NCBI GenBank assembly: GCA_024709185.1
Contig: JANJXE010000440.1
Span: forward strand, 1-5,266
DNA: 5,266 nt
Direction: 5' to 3'
Source of the DNA: Paludibacter sp.
GTDB taxonomy: Bacteria > Bacteroidota > Bacteroidia > Bacteroidales > Paludibacteraceae
A program made the position numbers and the translations under genes. Positions 1 to 5,266 of this stretch are shown here, piece after piece (position 1 is the stretch's first letter; every line of letters begins with the position of its first letter). The notes below the pieces were generated by a model. It was not told the origin of the DNA. It did no database searches and was given only the letters and a program-made list of their open reading frames with translations.

Positions 1-60
1 AACGTCATGGTAATGTTGGCATGTAAGTTCCATACGACCATAAAAAACAGTTATTACCGT

Positions 61-2202
61 ATGAAAAATATTCTGCTTTTTGTCCTGTTGCTTGCTTCTG
101 GTGCTTGTTTTACCCAGGAAGCAACTGAAAATACCATTGAACAGTTCATTGCTGACATGCTGGAGGAGTATTCTGCTGAAACGGAAGATGAACCCGATAC
201 AGAAAGTTGGTTCGAAGATCTGATGACGGTGGCATCCCGACCTCTGAACATCAACACTGCTGAAAAAAATAACCTGGCTCTGTTACCCTTTCTGTCCGAA
301 TTGCAGGTGGAAAATATCCTCTACCACCGCTACACCTACGGGGCATTTACCTCACTGTACGAACTTCAGTTGGTGGAAGGGCTCGATATGACCGATATCC
401 GGCGTATGATGCCCTTTGTCACTCTTGGTGAGGCTGTAAATACCAATGAACCTCTTCGTTGGTGGGAAATAAAAAAATACGGACGTCATGAACTCAATCT
501 CCGTACCGATTTCATCCCGGAACTAAAAAAAGGCTATCAACCGACAGGTGATGAACCTGCTGCTTATGCGGGCGACAGGCTGTACAGCCACCTGAAGTAC
601 CGATTCGATTTGCGCGACAGAATCCGGCTGAATATTACGCTCGAAAAAGATGCAGGGGAACGTTGGTGGAATAAACAAGCCGGGGGTGTTGATTTTGGTT
701 CGGCATCGCTTCAGCTGCGCTCGGTGGGCCCGATTGATAATCTGATTGTTGGCGATTTTACAGCAGGTTTCGGTCAGGGACTTGTTCTGCGTCAGGGTTT
801 TAGCCGTAGTAAAACGGCTTTGACTACTCGCGTTTTTAGTTCCGGAAACGACTTTAAGCGCTTTGCATCGACCAACGAATATGCTTTCTTCCGGGGAATA
901 GCGGCATCGACATACAGAGGAAAGTTCGGGATACATGCCTTTCTATCCAATCGCCGCCAGGATGCTACGCAGGTAGAAGAGCTCTTCAGCAGTTTTTATA
1001 CCACAGGATATCATCGTACTTCGGGAGAGGAAGAAAAGCGGGACAGGGTTGTGCAACAAACTTCCGGAGCGTCATGTACTTATCGGGGGAAAAGCTGCGA
1101 ACTCGGATGGACAACGGTGTACACTCGTTTCAGCAGTTTGCTTGCACCGGAACTGAAACCATATAACCACTACTACTTAAGGGGAAGAGGGCAACTAACA
1201 TCCGGGCTGAACTACCGGATAAACTGGCATGGAATGCAGTTTTTTGGCGAAACAGCCCTGCATAACTCAAAAACAGGAAAAGACGAAACAGCACTGCTTA
1301 ACTCAAACACAGGGATGGGCGAAACGACACACTTAAGTGCACAAGAAAAACAGAGTTTAGCTTCCATTCAAATTGGCACACTGAATGGTTTCTCCTTATC
1401 TCCATCTTCACGTGTGAGTGTGGCTATGGTGCACCGCTATTATCCGGTTGCGTTTAATCCCATTTTTGCCTCTGCTTTTTCAGCTCATTCGCGCATTGGC
1501 AACGAACACGGGATGTATGTTGGAATGGAAGTGTTGCCTGCCCGTCGCTGGAAGATAGCTGCCTATGCCGATAGTTACCGCTTTGCCTGGTTGAAATATG
1601 GTATCGATGCTCCTTCATCGGGAAACGACTTTCTGTTGCAGTTCGTTTACAGTCCCTCCCGCAAAATGCAACTCAGTATGCGCAACCGCTATAAACAACA
1701 ATATTCATCCGTAAGTAGTGTAAGCAATCCGGTGACAGGCATCAGTAGTACGCAAAAATGGAGCAGTCGTTTGCAGTTGGATTATGCTGCCGGCCTTGTG
1801 CAGTTTCGGTCGGTACTAGAGCTGAATCACTTTTGTCAGGCAACGGGAGCCACTACCGGATATGCAGCCTGGCAGGATGTCAGCACTCCGGTACATGGTT
1901 TACCTCTTCAACTAAGTCTGCGCTATCTGATTTTCCGGATTCCCGATTACGCTAATCGGATTTATACGTACGAAAAGGATGTGCTGCATGCTTTCTCAAG
2001 TCCCTCTTTTTCGGGCACTGGCAGTCGGTATTACCTGATGGCTAAGTATGTTGTAAACCGTCGGATGGCTTGCTGGCTCAAACTGGCTCAGGTTAATTAT
2101 TCAGATGGAAGACTAACCACCGGAAGTGGAAATGAAGAAATTAATGGTTCAAAACGTACAGAATTCCATTTTTTAATGCGTTTACAGCTAAGAAATCAGT
2201 GA
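61..2202 (+). CDS. Exported helix-hairpin-helix / beta-barrel-like envelope protein, function unknown
   Basis: 713 residues from the ATG at 61. I chose this start because it puts a signal peptide at the very N-terminus (MKN, then a hydrophobic run to about residue 15, with a probable cleavage near FTQ-E, 17-20). The in-frame ATG at 7 would add 18 polar residues before it. Cys16 does not sit in a good lipobox, so a lipoprotein is less likely. Residues 22-55 are acidic. Residues 61-120 are a ComEA-like double HhH domain (PLNINTA at 61-67, LPFLSELQVENIL at 74-86, then YELQLVEGLD). From about 125 to the end the protein alternates polar and hydrophobic residues with many aromatics, as in an outer-membrane beta-barrel, and ends in an amphipathic strand (TEFHFLMRLQL). 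GDFTAGFGQGLVL at 231-243 resembles a motif I associate with this Bacteroidota family. The HhH fold often binds DNA, but here it would lie in the periplasm, so DNA binding is not implied. The gene appears transcriptionally separate from pta downstream. Family assignment is fairly sure; function is unknown. Confidence 0.8.
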   Translation: MKNILLFVLLLASGACFTQEATENTIEQFIADMLEEYSAETEDEPDTESWFEDLMTVASRPLNINTAEKNNLALLPFLSELQVENILYHRYTYGAFTSLYELQLVEGLDMTDIRRMMPFVTLGEAVNTNEPLRWWEIKKYGRHELNLRTDFIPELKKGYQPTGDEPAAYAGDRLYSHLKYRFDLRDRIRLNITLEKDAGERWWNKQAGGVDFGSASLQLRSVGPIDNLIVGDFTAGFGQGLVLRQGFSRSKTALTTRVFSSGNDFKRFASTNEYAFFRGIAASTYRGKFGIHAFLSNRRQDATQVEELFSSFYTTGYHRTSGEEEKRDRVVQQTSGASCTYRGKSCELGWTTVYTRFSSLLAPELKPYNHYYLRGRGQLTSGLNYRINWHGMQFFGETALHNSKTGKDETALLNSNTGMGETTHLSAQEKQSLASIQIGTLNGFSLSPSSRVSVAMVHRYYPVAFNPIFASAFSAHSRIGNEHGMYVGMEVLPARRWKIAAYADSYRFAWLKYGIDAPSSGNDFLLQFVYSPSRKMQLSMRNRYKQQYSSVSSVSNPVTGISSTQKWSSRLQLDYAAGLVQFRSVLELNHFCQATGATTGYAAWQDVSTPVHGLPLQLSLRYLIFRIPDYANRIYTYEKDVLHAFSSPSFSGTGSRYYLMAKYVVNRRMACWLKLAQVNYSDGRLTTGSGNEEINGSKRTEFHFLMRLQLRNQ
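1249..1320 (+). repeat. 36-bp in-frame tandem duplication (2 copies plus a degenerate start of a third)
   Basis: Copy one is 1249-1284 and copy two 1285-1320; by eye they match at about 29 of 36 bases. They encode ETALHNSKTGKD and ETALLNSNTGMG, residues 397-420 of the exported protein. A third, decayed copy begins at 1321 (ETTHL). The repeat keeps the reading frame and follows directly on a predicted beta-strand (MQFFGETAL), so it probably lengthens a turn or loop of the barrel. Confidence 0.75.
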
Positions 2203-2212
2203 ATTTTGCTAT

Positions 2213-2234
2213 TTTGCAATCTCTACATTGCAAA
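2213..2234. promoter_or_regulatory. Perfect 8-bp inverted repeat, possible operator or weak hairpin
   Basis: TTTGCAAT (2213-2220) and ATTGCAAA (2227-2234) are exact reverse complements separated by the 6-nt spacer CTCTAC. The right arm overlaps the proposed -33 element of the pta promoter, so a protein bound here could control the operon. No T-tract follows (the next bases are A-rich), so it does not look like an intrinsic terminator for the preceding gene. The role is inferred from symmetry and position only. Confidence 0.4.
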
Positions 2235-2258
2235 TACCGAAAAAAATCAGTAATTTTG
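2227..2258 (+). promoter_or_regulatory. Bacteroidota-type promoter for the pta operon
   Basis: TAATTTTG at 2251-2258 matches the Bacteroidota -7 consensus TAnnTTTG exactly. ATTG at 2227-2230 supplies the TTG core of the -33 element, with 20 nt between them, within the usual range for the primary sigma factor of this phylum. Transcription would start about 2263-2268, leaving a leader of roughly 20-25 nt before the ATG at 2289. The site lies between the stop of the upstream gene and pta, as expected for an operon promoter. Confidence 0.65.
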
Positions 2259-2288
2259 CAACCACTTAACGAATTATACCCACCACCC

Positions 2289-3284
2289 ATGAGCTTACTT
2301 GATCAGATGAAGGAAAGGGCAGGTGCAAACCCCCAGCGGATTGTACTTCCTGAAGGGACCGAGTTGCGTACCCTCAAAGCTGCCGACATTACATTGAAAG
2401 AGAAAAATGCAAAGCTGATCCTGATTGGCAATCGCGAAGAAATCCTGCGATTGGCCAACGAAAATGGACTGACGCACATCGGAGAAGCTACGATTGTTGA
2501 TCCTGCCAGTGACCCGAAAATGGAGCATTATGCTTCGATGTTGTATGAACTGCGCAAAATGAAGGGAATGACTCCTGAAGAAGCTACAAAGCTGGCACAG
2601 AATCCGCTGTACCTGGCCTGTCTGATGATAAAGAACGGAGATGCGGATGGTGAACTGGCCGGTGCTCAGAATACTACTGGTGATGTGTTACGTCCGGCTT
2701 TCCAGATTGTAAAAACCAAACCCGGCATTTCGGTGGTATCGGGAGCCTTTTTAATGTTTACGCCTACACCCCAATACGGTGAAAATGGCTTGCTTATATT
2801 TGCTGATTGTGCCGTTAATCCTAATCCGTCGGCTCGTGAACTGGCTGAAATAGCCTTATCATCGGCCGAAACGGCCCGTGCCATTGCAGGCATTGAACCT
2901 CGTGTAGCCATGCTGAGTTTTTCTACGAAGGGAAGCGCACGTCATGAGTTGGTTGACAAGGTTACCGAGGCTACCAACATTGCCAAAGAAATGAATCCTT
3001 CCCTTATGATCGATGGCGAACTGCAGGCCGATGCTGCACTCGTCCCCGAAGTAGGCAAAAGCAAAGCACCCGGCAGTCCGGTTGCCGGCCAAGCCAATGT
3101 GTTGGTATTCCCCGATTTGCAATCCGGAAATATCGGTTATAAAATGGTTGAACGCTTCTCGGGAACCAAAGCCGTGGGACCCATCCTTCAGGGAATGGCG
3201 GCACCTATCAACGATTTATCGCGCGGTTGTTCAGTTGATGATATCGTCAATATGATTGTTATTACTGCCAATCAGGCCATTTAA
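2289..3284 (+). CDS. pta: Phosphate acetyltransferase (phosphotransacetylase)
   Basis: Cytosolic enzyme interconverting acetyl-CoA plus phosphate with acetyl phosphate plus CoA; with acetate kinase it forms the acetate/ATP branch of fermentation. The 331-residue length fits the short, single-domain Pta class without the N-terminal DRTGG/AAA regulatory part of long enterobacterial Pta. Family signatures run along the whole protein: RIVLPEG at 17-23, DADGELAGAQNTTGDVLRPA at 118-137, FADCAVNPNPSA at 171-182, EPRVAMLSFSTKGSA at 203-217, IDGELQADAA at 241-250, KAPGSPVAGQANV at 259-271, FPDLQSGNIGYK at 274-285 and GPILQG with NDLSRGCSVDDIV near the C-terminus. Ser311-Arg312 align with the active-site Ser-Arg pair of methanogen Pta. 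The frame stays open back to a GTG at 2199, but those 30 extra codons contain the promoter and do not resemble Pta, so the ATG at 2289 (MSLLDQMKER) is the start. No Shine-Dalgarno is visible. It is not a butyryltransferase by neighbourhood, since the kinase partner is AckA. Confidence 0.96.
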   Translation: MSLLDQMKERAGANPQRIVLPEGTELRTLKAADITLKEKNAKLILIGNREEILRLANENGLTHIGEATIVDPASDPKMEHYASMLYELRKMKGMTPEEATKLAQNPLYLACLMIKNGDADGELAGAQNTTGDVLRPAFQIVKTKPGISVVSGAFLMFTPTPQYGENGLLIFADCAVNPNPSARELAEIALSSAETARAIAGIEPRVAMLSFSTKGSARHELVDKVTEATNIAKEMNPSLMIDGELQADAALVPEVGKSKAPGSPVAGQANVLVFPDLQSGNIGYKMVERFSGTKAVGPILQGMAAPINDLSRGCSVDDIVNMIVITANQAI

Positions 3285-3310
3285 CATCTACGAAATAAAA
3301 AATAAACTAT

Positions 3311-4267
3311 ATGTCAGAACCAATTATTGAACCTATTGAACGCTACGGCCTGAGTAAGCGTAACCGCAAGCGAACCCTGTTTTCGCGCATCGGTGTGGTG
3401 GGATGTGGTATCGAAGGAAGTGTAATTGCCACTACAGCTGCCCTCAATGGGATGGAAGTGGTATTCCTGGAACCCAACGAAGAAAAAATCGTGAATGCTT
3501 ATTCGCGAATTGAAGAAAAACTCGACCAGCGAATTGCTAACTGGGGTTTAACTCAGAATGAGAAAAAAGCAATCCTTGCCCGTATCAAAGGTACTACTGT
3601 TTTCGATGATTTCCAGGGTTGCGATTTCGTGATTGAAGCAATTCGTTACGATAACCAAACCGGTGAACGGCAGGTGGCACAGCGTAAAAAAGTGTTTCAA
3701 CACCTGGAGCAGGTACTCGATACCGATGCTATTATTGCTTCCAATGTATCGACCGTGGTGGTCACCGAGCTGGCTTCCGAATTAGCTTATCAGGAGCGCT
3801 GTATCGGTGTTCACTTTATGATTAACACCCCGGGCTCACAGATTCTGGAAATTGTTAAAGGCCTGCACACTTCCGACGAAACCTTCGTCAAAGTGAGTCA
3901 GTTTGCCCGGCTTATCAATCATGAATATATTCCTGTAATGGAATCATCGGGACTGGTAAGCGTGCGTTTGTTCCTCACACAGCTCAACGAAGCCTGCCAG
4001 ATTCTGATGGAAGGAATTGCCACAGTGGAGGATATTGACAAAGTGCTGACTGTAGGTTTTGGTCACAACCTGGGCGTATTCCGTACTGCAGATAATATGG
4101 GTATTGAGAAGATTGTCAAACTGCTGAATAACCTGTACGATGAATATGGTAACATTAAGTACAAGCCATCGCCCATTCTGTTGAGAATGTTCCGTGCCAA
4201 GGATTATGGAGTAAGCACCGGACGTGGTTTTTATTCCTACGACGAAAAAGGTAATCTTGTAAAATAA
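3311..4267 (+). CDS. Divergent 3-hydroxyacyl-CoA dehydrogenase family protein, active site altered
   Basis: 318 residues with the two-domain layout of 3-hydroxyacyl/3-hydroxybutyryl-CoA dehydrogenases, which oxidise 3-hydroxyacyl-CoA with NAD. The Rossmann part has RIGVVGCGIEGS (glycine motif 31-36) and Glu54 at the end of the second strand, favouring NAD over NADP. Ser147, His168 and Glu180 match Ser137, His158 and Glu170 of the human enzyme with identical spacing (21 and 12). The C-terminal domain runs from about 208 to GRGFYSY at 304-310. Odd points: the position of the conserved Asn208 is Val218 (codon GTG, 3962-3964, in SGLVSVRL); the usual HFMNP is HFMIN; the PxGP motif has become NLGV at 253-256; about 20 extra residues precede the first strand; and roughly seven are inserted after IEA (108-110). 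It lies 26 bp after pta and 14 bp before ackA, so all three are probably cotranscribed. There is no Shine-Dalgarno; the leader is A-rich. The fold is sure. Catalysis and substrate are not; it could be an altered dehydrogenase or a nucleotide/acyl-CoA-binding regulator. Confidence 0.85.
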   Translation: MSEPIIEPIERYGLSKRNRKRTLFSRIGVVGCGIEGSVIATTAALNGMEVVFLEPNEEKIVNAYSRIEEKLDQRIANWGLTQNEKKAILARIKGTTVFDDFQGCDFVIEAIRYDNQTGERQVAQRKKVFQHLEQVLDTDAIIASNVSTVVVTELASELAYQERCIGVHFMINTPGSQILEIVKGLHTSDETFVKVSQFARLINHEYIPVMESSGLVSVRLFLTQLNEACQILMEGIATVEDIDKVLTVGFGHNLGVFRTADNMGIEKIVKLLNNLYDEYGNIKYKPSPILLRMFRAKDYGVSTGRGFYSYDEKGNLVK

Positions 4268-4272
4268 GGAGG
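4266..4272 (+). promoter_or_regulatory. Strong Shine-Dalgarno for ackA, overlapping the preceding stop codon
   Basis: AAGGAGG begins within the TAA stop (4265-4267) of the dehydrogenase homologue and ends 9 nt before the ATG at 4282, a normal distance. It confirms that start. No other gene in the window has a comparable site, in keeping with the weak use of Shine-Dalgarno sequences in Bacteroidota. Confidence 0.75.
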
Positions 4273-4281
4273 ACGAAGAAG

Positions 4282-5266
4282 ATGAAAATATTGGTTTTAA
4301 ATTGTGGAAGTTCGTCGGTAAAATACAAGTTACTCGACATGGAAACGCAGGAAGTACTGGGTACGGGAGGCGTTGAGAAAATCGGCATGAAGGGTTCGTT
4401 TATGAAACATACCCGTAAAGATGGTCAGAAAGTGATTCTGGAGGGAGAAATTCTGGAGCATCAGGTGGCCGTTGAATACATCCTGGGAGTGCTTACAAGC
4501 GAGAAGCACGGCGGAGTGGTATCTCTGGAGGAAATTAATGCCGTAGGACATCGTGTGGTGCACGGTGGAGAGAAATTCAACAGTAGTGTGCTCATCAGCG
4601 ATGAAGTGATTAAGAAAATTGAAGAATGCATCGACATTGCTCCCCTGCATAATCCACCTAATCTGGCCGGTATTCGTGCAATCAGTGAACTACTGCCCGA
4701 CGTACCTCAGGTTGCAGTTTTCGATACAGCATTCCATCAAACCATGCCCGAAAAGGCCTATATGTATGGTATTCCCTATCCTCTGTACACCAAATACGGC
4801 ATTCGTCGCTATGGCTTCCACGGTACCAGTCACCGCTATGTGTCGAAACGTGCGTGTGATTTTCTTGGATTGGAGTATGAGCGCACCAAGCTTATAACCG
4901 CTCACATTGGCAATGGAGCTTCGATTGCGGCCATTCAGGATGGAAAATCGGTAGATACATCAATGGGTTTCACGCCCATCGAAGGGCTGATGATGGGTAC
5001 TCGTTCGGGCGATGTGGACCTTGGAGTGGTTACCTTTCTGATGGAAAAGGAAATGATTAACTCGTCGGCTGTATCAACATTATTTAACAAACACAGTGGC
5101 GTGCTGGGAGTTTCGGGCTTATCATCGGACATGCGTGATATTGAAAATGCCGTTGCAGAGGGTAATCCACGGGCTAAACTCGCGCTCGATATATATGAAT
5201 ACCGAATTATTAAATACATTGGATCGTATATAGCTGCCCTGAACGGTGTGGATGTGCTGGTGTTTA
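4282..5266 (+). CDS. ackA: Acetate kinase, C-terminus cut by window edge
   Basis: Transfers phosphate between acetyl phosphate and ADP, giving acetate and ATP, the step after Pta; cytosolic. The start MKILVLNCGSSSVKYKLLD follows a strong Shine-Dalgarno. The 328 visible codons cover most of the usual roughly 400 residues. Active-site residues fall at exactly the Methanosarcina thermophila numbers: Asn7, Arg91 (GHRVVHGG), His123 (PLHNPPN), Asp148 (VFDTAFHQTMP), His180 (RRYGFHGTSH) and Arg241 (MMGTRSGD). The HIGNGAS phosphate-binding motif is at 208-214. Glu384 and the last strands lie beyond the window. The length and these motifs favour acetate over butyrate kinase. There are no frameshifts or stops. 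It is probably the third gene of the operon starting at pta. Confidence 0.97.
   Translation, partial: MKILVLNCGSSSVKYKLLDMETQEVLGTGGVEKIGMKGSFMKHTRKDGQKVILEGEILEHQVAVEYILGVLTSEKHGGVVSLEEINAVGHRVVHGGEKFNSSVLISDEVIKKIEECIDIAPLHNPPNLAGIRAISELLPDVPQVAVFDTAFHQTMPEKAYMYGIPYPLYTKYGIRRYGFHGTSHRYVSKRACDFLGLEYERTKLITAHIGNGASIAAIQDGKSVDTSMGFTPIEGLMMGTRSGDVDLGVVTFLMEKEMINSSAVSTLFNKHSGVLGVSGLSSDMRDIENAVAEGNPRAKLALDIYEYRIIKYIGSYIAALNGVDVLVF

Noticed and set aside
11..18. TAATGTTG as a -7 promoter box for the first gene
   Set aside because: It has one mismatch to TAnnTTTG, and the -33 region lies outside the window, so it cannot be supported.
7..60. Longer N-terminus for the HhH/barrel protein from the ATG at 7
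   Set aside because: It would place 18 non-hydrophobic residues before a well-formed signal peptide that begins at 61.
523..936. 137-codon minus-strand open frame inside the first gene (and similar minus-strand frames in pta and ackA)
   Set aside because: These oppose clearly real genes, have no recognisable domain or start signal, and are explained as shadows of the coding strand.
1943..1959. Perfect 7-bp inverted repeat CCGATTA-CGC-TAATCGG
   Set aside because: It lies inside the coding sequence, far from either gene end, with no T-tract; most likely chance.
2213..2250. The inverted repeat as a terminator for the first gene
   Set aside because: The stem is A/T-rich and is followed by A-rich sequence, not a run of T on either strand.
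2199..2288. Upstream extension of the pta reading frame to a GTG overlapping the previous stop codon
   Set aside because: The 30 extra codons do not resemble Pta, and they contain the promoter and dyad. The ATG at 2289 begins exactly at the usual family N-terminus.
2289..5266. Reading the three genes as a phosphotransbutyrylase/butyrate kinase operon
   Set aside because: The kinase carries acetate kinase motifs at exact acetate kinase numbering and runs past 328 residues without ending, and the transferase matches short Pta throughout.

Overview
The window looks like chromosomal DNA from a member of the Bacteroidota, probably Bacteroidales or a close relative. Three things point there. The first gene belongs to a Bacteroidota-type family of envelope proteins with an N-terminal helix-hairpin-helix (HhH) domain and a long beta-barrel-like C-terminal part. 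The intergenic region before pta carries a good match to the Bacteroidota promoter (TTG, then TAnnTTTG). Most starts have A/T-rich leaders without a Shine-Dalgarno sequence. No RNA gene, mobile element, CRISPR array or phage gene is visible. All genes are on the + strand.

Layout: (1) 61-2202 encodes a 713-residue exported HhH/beta-barrel protein of unknown function, with a 36-bp in-frame tandem duplication at 1249-1320. (2) 2203-2288 is an 86-bp regulatory gap with a perfect 8-bp inverted repeat and a Bacteroidota-type promoter. (3) 2289-3284 encodes phosphate acetyltransferase (Pta). (4) 3311-4267 encodes a divergent 3-hydroxyacyl-CoA dehydrogenase homologue. (5) 4282 to the window edge encodes acetate kinase (AckA), cut after 328 codons.

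The last three genes are spaced by 26 and 14 bp with no visible terminator, so they probably form one operon driven from about 2227-2258. Pta and AckA convert acetyl-CoA to acetate with ATP formation (or the reverse). Such a dehydrogenase gene is not a usual part of the pta-ackA pair. It keeps the NAD-binding glycine motif and the Ser/His/Glu active-site positions at exactly the family spacing. It has valine where the family has a conserved active-site Asn, has lost the Asn-Pro after the catalytic His, and has an N-terminal extension and a small insertion. A changed substrate, or a non-catalytic NAD(H)/acyl-CoA sensing role at the acetate node, are both open. This is the most interesting point in the window. 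The rest is ordinary central metabolism, and I do not see a larger undescribed system.
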